64,000 bases of DNA from RGIG4034 sp045628945 (GCA_045628945.1 JAZQQG010000039.1:1-64000); one strand, 5' to 3'. Counted from the stretch's first letter, positions 43,321 to 52,865 are shown. Program-made: numbers and translations. Notes: generated from the letters alone by a model not told the origin.

Positions 43321-44232
43321 ATGATAGCAAAAGAAGATTACTTCAAACCCATTGATACATCCTTACAGAACAGTGAATTTATCGCCCTGGCGCCCAGAGG
43401 CTTCTGGGCAGATGTGTGGGACAGATTTCGAAGAAATCGTCGCGCATTGATCGGATTGATTATTCTTACGGTTATTGTGTTGGTCGCGTTGATTGGACCA
43501 CTGCTCTCTCCCTATCCCTATGATGGGATGGGAACCGAGATTAATGCCAAAATGAGTTGGAAGCATCCTTTTGGAACAGACTCATTGGGACGAGATTTAC
43601 TGACCCGTTCCATGTATGGTGTTCGAATCTCCCTGATGGTTGGTTTTGTGACAACACTTATTAATATGTTTGTAGGTATCATTTACGGTGGTATTGCCGG
43701 TTATGTCGGCGGCAAGGTAGATATGGTCATGATGAGAATCGTTGATATTATCTACGCAGTTCCTTCCTTACTGTATATTATCCTCCTTATGCTGATATTT
43801 GGGTCTAACGTGGGTAGCATCATGTTGGGAATGTGTGTATCCGGATGGATTGGCACTTCCAGAATGATGCGAACCCAGGTTATTGCCCTCAAAGAAAGAG
43901 AATTTGCCTTGGCAGCCTTTGTAGAAGGTGCAAGCGCCAGACGTATTCTTTTTCGCCACATGTTGACCAATGCATTGAGTCCGCTGTTGGTTGAGGCGAC
44001 CATGGCGATTCCTCAGGCAATCTTCCAGGAAGCATTCTTAAGCTTCATTGGTATGGGAATCTCGGCACCACAGGCCAGTCTTGGTACTTTGGCACAGAAT
44101 GCAAGAATGTATATGACGGTATATCCGAATCAGATGTTCTGTCCGGTAATCGTTATCTGTATTATTATCTTCGCCCTGAACTTCATTGGTGAAGGTTTAA
44201 CCGAGGCACTGGATCCTACGAGAAGTCGATAG
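43321..44232 (+). CDS. ABC importer permease, DppC/OppC type
   Basis: A 303-residue permease; WDRFRRNRRALIGLIILTVI opens the first helix, HPFGTDSLGRDLLTRSMYG and REFALAAFVEGASARRI are family signatures. ATG at 43321 follows AAGGAGGGATG; an in-frame start at 43294 overlaps the upstream gene. Confidence 0.94.
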   Translation: MIAKEDYFKPIDTSLQNSEFIALAPRGFWADVWDRFRRNRRALIGLIILTVIVLVALIGPLLSPYPYDGMGTEINAKMSWKHPFGTDSLGRDLLTRSMYGVRISLMVGFVTTLINMFVGIIYGGIAGYVGGKVDMVMMRIVDIIYAVPSLLYIILLMLIFGSNVGSIMLGMCVSGWIGTSRMMRTQVIALKEREFALAAFVEGASARRILFRHMLTNALSPLLVEATMAIPQAIFQEAFLSFIGMGISAPQASLGTLAQNARMYMTVYPNQMFCPVIVICIIIFALNFIGEGLTEALDPTRSR

Positions 44233-44246
44233 AGGAGGAACCCGAT

Positions 44247-45278
44247 ATGGCATTGTTGGAGATCAAAAACTTATCTGTAGATTTTAAAACACGAAACGGT
44301 ATCGTACATGCCGTACGAGATGTGAGCTATTCCTTGGATACCGGAGAGATGATGGGTATCGTCGGAGAGTCCGGCTCCGGTAAGAGTGTCGGAATGTTAG
44401 CTCTTATGGGACTTTTAGCCAAAAACGGAACCGTAGTCTCCGGACAGATGCTGTTAGACGGAAGAGATATCAGTCCCTTGGCAGAGGAATTTCACGGAGA
44501 TCGCAAGGCCTATGAAAAGGCCATGGAAGAGATTCGAGGCAATGAGATTGGTATGATTTTTCAGGATCCCATGACTTACCTGAATCCGGTCCTGAAGATT
44601 GGAACACAGATTACGGAAGGTATCCTGAAGCATGAGCATTGCAGTAAGGCAGAAGCGAAGCAGCGTGCAATCGAACTGATGAAGCAGGTAGGAATTCCCA
44701 GTCCCGAAGATCGATACAATCAGTATCCTTTTGAATTCTCCGGTGGTATGAGACAGAGAATTGTTATTGCAATTGCTTTGGCCTGCAAGCCCAAGTTAAT
44801 TATAGCAGATGAGCCTACAACCGCATTGGATGTTACGGTGCAGGCACAGATCATTGATCTTTTGAAGGATCTGGCTAAGAAACAGAATACCGCGGTTATT
44901 ATGATTACCCATGATCTCGGAGTTGTTTCCATGATGTGTGAACGGGTAAATATCATGTATGCCGGTAAGCTGGTGGAACGAGGTATGCTGGATGATATTT
45001 TTTATGACACGAAGCACCCATACACGCAGGGCTTGTTAAATAGCGTCGGAACTCATTCCGGAACCGGAAGACAGAGCTTATCCTCCATCCCCGGAACACC
45101 TCCGGATTTACTTAAGTTAAACGATGGATGTGCATTCATGCCAAGATGCAGTAAGGCAATGAACATTTGCAAGGATTATCAGCCGGCAGAGGTTGACTTC
45201 GGTAAGGACCATTGCACCAGCTGCTGGTATTATTGCAAGGAACAGGCAGACAGAATTGTTGCAATGAAGGAGGAATGA
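44247..45278 (+). CDS. ABC importer ATPase, DppD/OppD type
   Basis: A 343-residue ATPase with Walker A GESGSGKSV, Q-loop IFQDPMTYLNPV, signature FSGGMRQR and Walker B LIIADEPTTALD. The C-terminal cysteine-containing extension (CAFMPRCSKAMNIC) is typical of Opp/Dpp ATPases, some of which bind an iron-sulphur cluster there. Its stop overlaps the region before the next gene. Confidence 0.95.
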   Translation: MALLEIKNLSVDFKTRNGIVHAVRDVSYSLDTGEMMGIVGESGSGKSVGMLALMGLLAKNGTVVSGQMLLDGRDISPLAEEFHGDRKAYEKAMEEIRGNEIGMIFQDPMTYLNPVLKIGTQITEGILKHEHCSKAEAKQRAIELMKQVGIPSPEDRYNQYPFEFSGGMRQRIVIAIALACKPKLIIADEPTTALDVTVQAQIIDLLKDLAKKQNTAVIMITHDLGVVSMMCERVNIMYAGKLVERGMLDDIFYDTKHPYTQGLLNSVGTHSGTGRQSLSSIPGTPPDLLKLNDGCAFMPRCSKAMNICKDYQPAEVDFGKDHCTSCWYYCKEQADRIVAMKEE

Positions 45279-45280
45279 GT

Positions 45281-46255
45281 ATGAGCGGATTACAGCCGAT
45301 TGTTCAGGTAAAACATCTCAAGAAGTATTTCATGGCAAATAAGCATATTCTCACTCCCTCTGATTATGTGAAAGCAGTGGATGATGTAACCTTCGACATT
45401 ATGCCCGGCGAAACGGTGGGCCTGGTAGGCGAGAGTGGTTGCGGAAAGAGTACTTTGGCAAGAAGCATTATTCGAATCTACGAGCCGACAGCCGGAGAGG
45501 TTCTCTATCGTGGTAAAAACATAACGCATTTGTCCAACGCAAAACTCAGACAATACCGCAACAAAATGCAGATGATTTTCCAGGATCCATACGCAAGCCT
45601 TGATCCAAGATATACCGTTGGTGAGATTATCGGTGAGCCTATGGAAATCTATCATATGTATGACAAGGCCGGAAGGGAAAGTAAGGTTCAGGAGCTTTTG
45701 GAGCTGGTTGGTCTGAAGCCGGATCATATCTCTCGTTATCCCCATGAATTCTCCGGTGGACAGAGACAGCGTATTGGTATTGCAAGAACTCTGGCACTGG
45801 ATCCTGAATTCATTATTTGCGATGAGCCGATTTCTGCCTTGGATGTATCCATCCAGGCGCAGATTATCAACCTGTTGGAGAAGCTGCAGGATGAGAGACA
45901 GTTAACGTATCTCTTCATCGCCCATGACCTGACCATGGTAAAGCATATCAGCCATAAAATCGGTGTTATGTATCTGGGGCATTTGGTGGAATTCGGAGAT
46001 GCCGATGAGGTTTATTCCAATCCACTTCACCCATATACCAAGGCTTTACTAAGTGCCGCTCCCATTGCGGATCCCAACAAAGCACGAAGTATCCAGCGAA
46101 TTAAGCTGGAGGGAGAGGTTCCCAGTCCTATTCATGCACCGGAGGGCTGTCCCTTCTGTACCAGATGTCCGGAGTGTAAGGCAGAATGCCGGATTACTCC
46201 TCCGGTTATGGCAAACCAGAATGGTCATAAGGTAGCTTGCTATAAATACATCTAG
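45281..46255 (+). CDS. ABC importer ATPase, DppF/OppF type
   Basis: A 324-residue ATPase: Walker A GESGCGKST, signature FSGGQRQR, Walker B FIICDEPISALD, and the C-terminal cysteine motif CPFCTRCPECKAEC. ATG at 45281 is placed six bases from AAGGAGGA; the ATG at 45275 abuts the ribosome site and overlaps the previous stop. Confidence 0.95.
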   Translation: MSGLQPIVQVKHLKKYFMANKHILTPSDYVKAVDDVTFDIMPGETVGLVGESGCGKSTLARSIIRIYEPTAGEVLYRGKNITHLSNAKLRQYRNKMQMIFQDPYASLDPRYTVGEIIGEPMEIYHMYDKAGRESKVQELLELVGLKPDHISRYPHEFSGGQRQRIGIARTLALDPEFIICDEPISALDVSIQAQIINLLEKLQDERQLTYLFIAHDLTMVKHISHKIGVMYLGHLVEFGDADEVYSNPLHPYTKALLSAAPIADPNKARSIQRIKLEGEVPSPIHAPEGCPFCTRCPECKAECRITPPVMANQNGHKVACYKYI

Positions 46256-46364
46256 TCATCAGTAATTGCTAAACATACGTTTCAAACCGCGTCAAAGGCG
46301 ACGACGGGAGACGTTTGTTATAGAACCAAGAGCCTATATTAAAGGCAAAAAAGGAGGTAGTTTT

Positions 46365-47990
46365 ATGAAAAAAACGAAATTGTTTAAGAGACTCCTTACC
46401 GTAGTTCTTGCCGTATCCATGGTGGCAGCTATGGTAGGATGTGGAGGTGACAAGAAGTCAAGCAGCACTTCCAAGAACGGTGAGAAGGTAATTGTTACCG
46501 CAGATGGTGATCTGGACGGAAGCTTAGATCCTGCCGGCTTTGCTCTTCAGAGCTGGAATGGCTTTGCTCGTTTCTGTTCTCTTCCCCTGATCTCTTATGA
46601 TGAGACTGGTTCCATTGTATATGAAGCAGCAGAAAGTATGGATATAAGTCCCGATCAGCTGGTATATACCTTCCATCTTCGTAAAGATGCAAAATGGTCT
46701 GACGGTTCTGCCGTTGTAGCGGGTGACTTCTTAAATACCATCCACAGATCCCTTGATCCCGAGACATCCAGTTCCGTATATGCCGATCAGTTATTCTTTA
46801 TCGTAGGTGCTGAGGCAGCCTATGAAGGAACCGGTTCCATGGAGGATGTAATGGCAGTAGCAGAGGATGAATATACTCTTGTTCTTACGCTGTCTGCACC
46901 CTGTGCATATTTCACCAAGCTGTTATCTCTTCCTGTATACTATCCTTCCAAGACCGGTGTGGCAGTAAGCGGCAGCGAATGGTACAAGAACCCTGAGACC
47001 TGTCTGTGCAACGGACCTTTCATGATGACCGAGTTTGTTCAGGATCAGTATTATGTACTCGAGAAGAACCCTTACTACTTCGATGCAGATAAGGTAAAGA
47101 TTGATAAGGTTATTAACAAATCCATTATGGATACCCAGTCTACCATTGCCGCATATACTTCCCATGAGGTTGATGTTGCTTCCGGTCTTCCTGATTATAT
47201 CGAGACCCAGTATGCCGGTACGAATGAGTTATTTATCTGGAGCATGTTAACTACTACTACCATTCTTCCTAACTTAAGTGTAGCACCTCTTGATAATCAG
47301 ATGGTACGTGAGGCAATTGCTCTTGCGCTTGACCGTAAGGCAATCTGTGCATCCATTGGTGCCAATTACGAGCCCAGCTATACCTGGGTACCGAAGTACA
47401 TGACCTCCAATAAGGGTGGCGGATACTTTGCAGACGAAGTAACTCATTTCTCTGAAGATGTTGAGAAGGCTAAGCAGTTACTGGCAGATGCAGGTTATCC
47501 CGGTGGAGAAGGTTTCCCTACCTTAACTTATACCTATCCTTCCAATGATAAGGATGCTATTCTGGCACAGGCAATTCAGGCACAGCTTAAGTCCACACTG
47601 GGCATCAATATTAAGCTGGAAGCACAGGAGACCGAGGTCTACAACACCACCAAGCGTGAAGGAACCTTTGAACTTCTTCGTTACAACTGGACCGCAGATT
47701 ACAACGATCCCATCAACTACTTATCTCTCTATGTAACCGGATGTCCCTTGAACTTCAACGGTGTTGTCAATGCTGACTATGATGCAGCGATTGCAGCGTC
47801 CAACGCAGCAACGACTCAGGAAGAGAGAAATACTTATTTACATGCAGCAGAGAAGATTCTGGTAGATGAGATGTTCTACACGATTCCTGTTTCCACCATG
47901 CACTATGTAGGTCTTAGAAATCCTGCAATTATCGATGTAACCTATAACGATAAGGGTGAATCCTATTATCGTTTCTCAGATTTGAAATAA
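46365..47990 (+). CDS. Extracellular substrate-binding lipoprotein (peptide type)
   Basis: A 541-residue family-5 binding protein from ATG 46365 (AAGGAGG upstream). The signal MKKTKLFKRLLTVVLAVSMV ends in the lipobox MVGC, anchoring it outside the membrane. The mature part has FHLRKDAKWSDGSAV, NGPFMMTEF and VREAIALALDRKAI. It captures the importer's substrate; oligopeptides are usual for this family, but nickel, heme and amino-sugar binders exist. Codon choice suggests high expression. Confidence 0.94.
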   Translation: MKKTKLFKRLLTVVLAVSMVAAMVGCGGDKKSSSTSKNGEKVIVTADGDLDGSLDPAGFALQSWNGFARFCSLPLISYDETGSIVYEAAESMDISPDQLVYTFHLRKDAKWSDGSAVVAGDFLNTIHRSLDPETSSSVYADQLFFIVGAEAAYEGTGSMEDVMAVAEDEYTLVLTLSAPCAYFTKLLSLPVYYPSKTGVAVSGSEWYKNPETCLCNGPFMMTEFVQDQYYVLEKNPYYFDADKVKIDKVINKSIMDTQSTIAAYTSHEVDVASGLPDYIETQYAGTNELFIWSMLTTTTILPNLSVAPLDNQMVREAIALALDRKAICASIGANYEPSYTWVPKYMTSNKGGGYFADEVTHFSEDVEKAKQLLADAGYPGGEGFPTLTYTYPSNDKDAILAQAIQAQLKSTLGINIKLEAQETEVYNTTKREGTFELLRYNWTADYNDPINYLSLYVTGCPLNFNGVVNADYDAAIAASNAATTQEERNTYLHAAEKILVDEMFYTIPVSTMHYVGLRNPAIIDVTYNDKGESYYRFSDLK

Positions 47991-48016
47991 TCAGACAAAA
48001 ATGAATAAGGTGCTTG

Positions 48017-48039
48017 CCCGGGGAGAAGTACTCCTCGGG
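48017..48039 (+). other. Hairpin after the binding-protein gene
   Basis: CCCGGGGAG-AAGTA-CTCCTCGGG, a 9-bp stem with one G-T pair, 26 bases after the binding-protein stop and without a T-run. Such hairpins often protect the 3' end of the binding-protein message, raising its level over downstream genes. Confidence 0.55.
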
Positions 48040-48077
48040 TAATGCATCCTTCAGAGTATCGATTCGGAGGTATCATT

Positions 48078-49193
48078 ATGAGTAATATTAACGCATTAAC
48101 AAAGCCGGAGATTCAGAATATCCCTCCTTACATTCCGGGAAGAACCTCAGAGAGCGTCAAAGAAAAATATCATTTGGATAAGGTTTTGAAGTTGGCTTCC
48201 AACGAGAACCAGTTCGGAGCTTCTCCCAAGGCAATTGCCGCTATGCAGGCCGCCGTTGCTGAAGCAAATATTTATCCCGACCCATTCTGTATGGGTATTC
48301 GTAAAAAATTAGGTAAGAAATTCGGATTTGATGAATCCGGTGATAATACAATTATTTCTGTTGGTCTGTGTGGCTTTTTTGACCTGGTTGCCGAAGTCTT
48401 CATCCAGAAGGGTGATGAATATGTAACCTGCGGACCGACCTTCTCTGCATTAAATGCCGCGGTTAAGCGTAACGGAGGTACCGTTATTGAGTGTCCTATT
48501 ACAGATGACACTCAGGAATTTGATCTGGATGCTATGGCAGCAGCAGTAAATGATAAGACGAAGATGGTTTATATCTGCAACCCGAACAATCCTACCGGAA
48601 CCGTTGTAGACAGCAAGAAATTGAAGGAATTCATTCATAAGATGCCTTCTCATGTCATTACGGTTATCGATGAGGCATATATCGAGTTTGCCGAGGATCC
48701 TACCGTAGAGTCTATGATTCCTGAGATTGCGGACGATCTGAATCTGATTGTATGCAGAACCTTCTCTAAGATTCATGGTCTTGCAGGCGAACGTATCGGT
48801 TATTCTTTTATGAATAAGGAACTTCATGGAATTCTGCAGAAGGCAACCTCAGTATTCGTTGTAACCCGAAGCTCCCTGGCAGGAGCAATGGCTTCCGTAG
48901 ATGACGAGGAATTCTTAAGCAACACTGCCCGCGAAATTGCAAAGGGACGTGCATATGTAACCAAAGAGCTTGAGGCGCTGGGCTGGAAGGTATGGCCTTC
49001 CAAAACGAACTTCGTATATGCGGATTCTCATTTGGATACGAAGCTCTTGGCAGCTGAGTTAGAGAAAAAAGGACTGATTATTCGTGGTAATTTCAAGTAT
49101 TCCAGAATCACCATCGGTCGCATGGATCAGAACGAAGAGATGATTGAAATAATCAAAGCCGTTGTTAATGAAGGAAATGTTCCGAAGGCGTAG
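48078..49193 (+). CDS. HisC-like PLP aminotransferase
   Basis: A 371-residue fold-type-I aminotransferase of the histidinol-phosphate branch: LKLASNENQFGASP, CNPNNPTGT, VIDEAYIEF, and the PLP Lys231 in RTFSKIHGLAGERIGY. No other histidine-biosynthesis gene is near; the setting between a peptide importer and an Amt-like protein suggests a catabolic role on an imported amino acid or amine. GGAGG precedes the ATG at 48078; an earlier start at 48042 lacks a ribosome site. Confidence 0.9.
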   Translation: MSNINALTKPEIQNIPPYIPGRTSESVKEKYHLDKVLKLASNENQFGASPKAIAAMQAAVAEANIYPDPFCMGIRKKLGKKFGFDESGDNTIISVGLCGFFDLVAEVFIQKGDEYVTCGPTFSALNAAVKRNGGTVIECPITDDTQEFDLDAMAAAVNDKTKMVYICNPNNPTGTVVDSKKLKEFIHKMPSHVITVIDEAYIEFAEDPTVESMIPEIADDLNLIVCRTFSKIHGLAGERIGYSFMNKELHGILQKATSVFVVTRSSLAGAMASVDDEEFLSNTAREIAKGRAYVTKELEALGWKVWPSKTNFVYADSHLDTKLLAAELEKKGLIIRGNFKYSRITIGRMDQNEEMIEIIKAVVNEGNVPKA

Positions 49194-49211
49194 AGTTAGG
49201 GAGGTATTGAT

Positions 49212-50801
49212 ATGGTAGGCTTTTCATGGGTATTCGGCAGCATGATGGTTATCCTGTGTATTGTAGGCCTTGCGATGATGGAATCCGGTTATTCCAGAGC
49301 AAAAAATGCCAGTAGTGTATTGATGAATGCAATGATAGGTGTCTGTGTTGCGATTCCTGCATTTATGTTATTGGGTGGAATGGTTGCCGGTATTGATGAA
49401 AGCGGAGCAATGATGTTAGAGTCAACCTTGGCAGCATTGGCATGCTGTATCCTGGCAGGTGGCTTAATGGGGCGTATCAAAGCGCCCGGGATGTTGATTG
49501 TCAGTTTGATGATGGCTTTGGTATCTTATCCTCTTAGTGTTCGTATCTGTAAGGTTTTGGCTGATAATGTTGCTTATCAGGATTTTGGCGGTTTTGGAAC
49601 CGTGTTTGTCAGCGGAGCCTTTGCGGCATATATCGGATCGATGGTTTTAGGGTCCAGAACCGGTAAGCATACCCGTGGCGGAGCGACTTATGTCGTTCCC
49701 GGTCATAATATTCCTCTTGGAATGGTTGGCGTATTTATTCTGTGTGCCGGTATATTAGGTATAGCTGGAGCCAATGGAATGTTGGTTGAGGTGGAAGAAG
49801 ATACGATGATTCAGCTGGCGCAGAATCTGGTTATTGGTGGTGCGACAGCCGGTCTTGTCGGATTATTCTTTACCTATATCCGTTATAAGAAACCCGATGT
49901 CACAATGACGGCCAGTGCAATGGTTGCGGGTTTTGTAGCTGCAATCCCGGGGTGCGACAGTGTAAGTCTTGGAGCTATGGCAGGAATCGGCGCGGTAACC
50001 GGATTCTTTACGGTATTAAGTATTGAGGGACTGGAGCGTGGCGGCAAAATTGATGATATTGCCGGTGTTATCAGTATCTTTGGTTTTGGCGGTGTAATCG
50101 GACTTCTGGGAGCAGGAATCTTCAATGATGAAGCGGGGCTTAAGGCACTTCCCGGCAATATTGCCGCGATTTTGCTGATTCTGGTGGTTCAGGTCGTTGT
50201 TATCGGATGCACTGAGGTAATTCTCAAGGCGCTGAAGCTTTTAAGAGTACCGATTGAGCAGGAAGTGGAAGGTACCGATTTGTGCCAGTATGGTCTGGTG
50301 GGATCCTATAATGATTTTGCTATGAATCTGGACACTACAGACTGGACGGATTTGTTTGTGGATGCGAAATCGGACGGTGAGAGTGTTGAGACGGAGGTAC
50401 ATGAGCCTTATGTCTATGATATGACCGGAGAGAATCGTGTTCCCCTTACCAAGATTGAGATTATCTGTCGAAAAGAAAAGCTTGAGACATTAAAGCTTGC
50501 CATGAATGATATCGGTATTATGGGTATGACGGTCTCTGCAGTAACCGGATGTGGTGTACAGAAGGGATACAATGAATTCTACCGAGGAGTTCCTTTAAGT
50601 GTTCAGCTTCGTGCGAAGGTTCGTGTTGAGATTGTAGTAGCTAAGGTACCTGTAGAAAATGTTGTTAATACAGCCCGCCGAGTTCTGTATACCGGACATG
50701 TAGGCGATGGTAAGATATTCATTTACTCCCTGAATGATGTTGTCAGAGTTCGTACCGGTGAAAGCGGTTATGCTGCAATGCAGGGTGTTCTCTCCGAATA
50801 A
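49212..50801 (+). CDS. Amt-like channel fused to a PII signalling domain, twin histidines missing
   Basis: Residues 1-345 form about eleven membrane helices of the Amt/Rh fold, with MMESGYSRAKNASSVLMNAM near the start, DFGGFGTVFVSGAFAAYIGS (124-143) and IDDIAGVISIFGFGGVIG (280-297). Aligned by eye with AmtB, the pore histidines (His168, His318) are replaced by Val133 and Phe290. Residues 410-529 are a PII (GlnB/GlnK) domain with VTGCGVQKGYNEFYRGV, TGHVGDGKIFIYSL and VRVRTG; the usual modified T-loop Tyr is absent. PII domains normally plug Amt channels in response to 2-oxoglutarate and ATP/ADP. The substrate may not be ammonium. The start is 18 bases after the aminotransferase stop. Confidence 0.88.
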   Translation: MVGFSWVFGSMMVILCIVGLAMMESGYSRAKNASSVLMNAMIGVCVAIPAFMLLGGMVAGIDESGAMMLESTLAALACCILAGGLMGRIKAPGMLIVSLMMALVSYPLSVRICKVLADNVAYQDFGGFGTVFVSGAFAAYIGSMVLGSRTGKHTRGGATYVVPGHNIPLGMVGVFILCAGILGIAGANGMLVEVEEDTMIQLAQNLVIGGATAGLVGLFFTYIRYKKPDVTMTASAMVAGFVAAIPGCDSVSLGAMAGIGAVTGFFTVLSIEGLERGGKIDDIAGVISIFGFGGVIGLLGAGIFNDEAGLKALPGNIAAILLILVVQVVVIGCTEVILKALKLLRVPIEQEVEGTDLCQYGLVGSYNDFAMNLDTTDWTDLFVDAKSDGESVETEVHEPYVYDMTGENRVPLTKIEIICRKEKLETLKLAMNDIGIMGMTVSAVTGCGVQKGYNEFYRGVPLSVQLRAKVRVEIVVAKVPVENVVNTARRVLYTGHVGDGKIFIYSLNDVVRVRTGESGYAAMQGVLSE

Positions 50802-50851
50802 AAGAATGCTGATACATTAATGAAGCTATAAACAATTATCAGTAAAATGAA

Positions 50852-50899
50852 AAGGACGATTGTCTTACGTTGTCGGCGTAAAATAATCGTCCTTAATTT
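50852..50899. terminator. Convergent terminator for Amt-PII operon and flagellin
   Basis: AAGGACGATT (50852-50861) pairs with AATCGTCCTT (50885-50894), with inner TTACG/CGTAA. TTTTCATTTT follows on the minus strand, so it mainly serves flagellin. Confidence 0.85.
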
Positions 50900-50934
50900 G
50901 TTTGGGAAATTCCGAGATTTGGTATTTCGGATAT

Positions 50935-52317
50935 TTAACTCAGCAGACTTAAGATACCCGAGGTAGACTGATTCGCCTGGGCCATCATGGACTGACCGGC
51001 CTGAGCCAAAATGTTCGAGGTGGAGAAACGAACCATTTCCTCAGCCATATCCGTATCACGAATGCGGGATTCGGCGGCGGTGGTATTCTCGGCTTTATTC
51101 TCGTTATTGTTGAAGGAGTGCTCCAAGCGGTTCTGGAAGGCACCCAGCTCACTGCGATAGGAGCTTACCAGGGCTCCGGCATCCTCGATTACCGCAAGAG
51201 CTTCCTTGGCATTATCCTGTGTGCTGATATTCAGATGCTTGATGCCGAGAACATCGGAGTTCACGCGGTGGGTCTCGATTACCAGCGAATCGTCTCTGGA
51301 ACTGCTGCATTGAATGGCAAAGGAGTTCACGAGGTCGTAGTTCTTAATGGAACTCATGGTAGTGCAGTCGACTGCACCGTATTTACTCTTATTGTTGGCC
51401 CATTTGGTCTTGGCAGTGGCTTCATCCGATGAAGTGGCATTCGATAAAATAACAAGCTTACTGCCGTCTTTTACAAGACTGTTGGAGTGACTGACGCCGA
51501 GAGCACCGGGGACGGAACCGGTATTGTTGACACCGGGAGTCTTCTGGGAAGGATGGGCGCCGACATAGCTCATTACTCGATTGATTACGTCCTCACCATT
51601 CTTACAACCCTTGATATCCACACTATAATTATGTGTAACGGAACCCTGCAGGTCACTGCTGGAATTCCCGAGACCGTAGTTGAAGGCAATCTTGAAGGCC
51701 TCATCGCAAGAAGCGCTGCAGGTAAAAGAGAAATAGGTTCCGTTTAGCGCATTGACCGTTCTGGAATCCAATCCCGACATATCGAGAACAGCGGCAGAAT
51801 GCCACTTGCCGGAGGTATCCTGATAGGCATCGGTTAATTTACCGGATTCTGCAGCTCCACACTTTACTAATTCCGTAACCTTCACGGGCGTATCGCCTTT
51901 GGCATCGTCGAGAATCGGCATGGTATTGAATTCCGTCGACTTGCCGATTCGGTCGATTTCCTTGGTTAGAGCCTGAATTTCGTGCTGAATTGCGGTACGG
52001 TCGGCGGTTGTGTTGGTTCCGTTTGCCGACTTGACGGAGAGCTCCGTCATACGATGTAGCATATCATTAATCTCAGAGAGGGCACCGTCTGCAATCTGAA
52101 TCAGACTGATGCCGTCCTGAATATTATCCGATCCCTGATTCAGACCGCGAATCTGGGATCTCATTTTTTCACTGATGGTAAGGCCTGCGGCATCGTCTGC
52201 GGCACGGTTAATACGGTAACCTGAAGAAAGCCTCTCAGAACTCTTCTTCTGGGAAGCGGATACCATACCGTATTGACGCTGCGTATTCATCGCAGCAAGA
52301 TTGTGCGCGATTACCAT
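50935..52317 (-). CDS. fliC: Flagellin with cysteine-containing variable domain
   Basis: A 460-residue filament protein. The conserved N-terminal domain (IAHNLAAMNTQRQYG, ERLSSGYRINRAADDAAGL) and C-terminal domain (ESRIRDTDMAEEMVRFS, ILAQAGQSMMAQANQ) form the filament core. The variable part (about 140-375) carries six cysteines (153, 200, 204, 238, 318, 337), rare in flagellins. A GTCGATAT sequence upstream (minus strand, about 52353-52360) weakly resembles a sigma-28 -10 box, without a clear -35. AAAGGGAATTCAC precedes the ATG. Confidence 0.96.
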   Translation of the reverse strand: MVIAHNLAAMNTQRQYGMVSASQKKSSERLSSGYRINRAADDAAGLTISEKMRSQIRGLNQGSDNIQDGISLIQIADGALSEINDMLHRMTELSVKSANGTNTTADRTAIQHEIQALTKEIDRIGKSTEFNTMPILDDAKGDTPVKVTELVKCGAAESGKLTDAYQDTSGKWHSAAVLDMSGLDSRTVNALNGTYFSFTCSASCDEAFKIAFNYGLGNSSSDLQGSVTHNYSVDIKGCKNGEDVINRVMSYVGAHPSQKTPGVNNTGSVPGALGVSHSNSLVKDGSKLVILSNATSSDEATAKTKWANNKSKYGAVDCTTMSSIKNYDLVNSFAIQCSSSRDDSLVIETHRVNSDVLGIKHLNISTQDNAKEALAVIEDAGALVSSYRSELGAFQNRLEHSFNNNENKAENTTAAESRIRDTDMAEEMVRFSTSNILAQAGQSMMAQANQSTSGILSLLS

Positions 52318-52400
52318 GTGAATTCCCTTTCACAACAAACAAAGACATCATATCGACAACAATCGCAACGAATTCGCATAGCCTGAGTAGTGACTCAAAC

Positions 52401-52437
52401 AAAAAAGAATCCACTTTCTTTATCGGAGAGTGGATTC
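52401..52437 (-). terminator. Rho-independent terminator of the long minus-strand operon
   Basis: Minus strand GAATCCACTCTCC-loop-GAAAGTGGATTC followed by TTTTTTG, about 27 bases after the small membrane-protein gene. It isolates that operon from flagellin. Confidence 0.92.
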
Positions 52438-52463
52438 AAACACTTTATAGGCATGTCTTTTTT

Positions 52464-52865
52464 TTATTTTGCCAGAGAGGCTCCCTTTTCGGGATCTACA
52501 TACATCTGAATAAACGAACCTTCCTTCAGTCCGCGAGATTCATAGGTTGCTTTGTCGATTTTAAAATCCGCATGGCAGATGGTGTTGTAGGTGTTGTTCG
52601 TTATGGTTTTGTTCATGTAGAGAGTGCGAACCGCTACGGAATTGCCCTTGTCGACTGCTCTTCCGATGACCGCCTCCTGAATCCAGCAATTCGGCTTGCC
52701 TTCTACACTGAGAATCTCCGCTTCCCGGACGCGGGTCAAGGTCTCCTCGCTCATGGCAGACAGCATCTCAGATACGTTCTTCTGGTCCTTCTTGTACCAG
52801 ATAAAGAAAAATGCAATGACTACTCCGGCGATTGCAACGCCGATGATGAAGGTTACGAAATCCAT
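52464..52865 (-). CDS. Small membrane-anchored protein of unknown function
   Basis: 133 residues. One N-terminal membrane helix (about 4-24, VTFIIGVAIAGVVIAFFFIW) is followed by KKDQKN, giving an anchor with a cytoplasmic or external soluble domain. The domain appears beta-rich (SVAVRTLYMNKTITNN, FIQMYVDPEKG). I do not recognise it. It ends the operon that contains PHP, phosphoribosyltransferase and GT2 genes. Confidence 0.75.
   Translation of the reverse strand: MDFVTFIIGVAIAGVVIAFFFIWYKKDQKNVSEMLSAMSEETLTRVREAEILSVEGKPNCWIQEAVIGRAVDKGNSVAVRTLYMNKTITNNTYNTICHADFKIDKATYESRGLKEGSFIQMYVDPEKGASLAK

Noticed and set aside
52353..52360. Sigma-28 promoter for flagellin
   Set aside because: GTCGATAT resembles GCCGATAA but no TAAA-type -35 lies 15 bases upstream; noted only in the gene entry.
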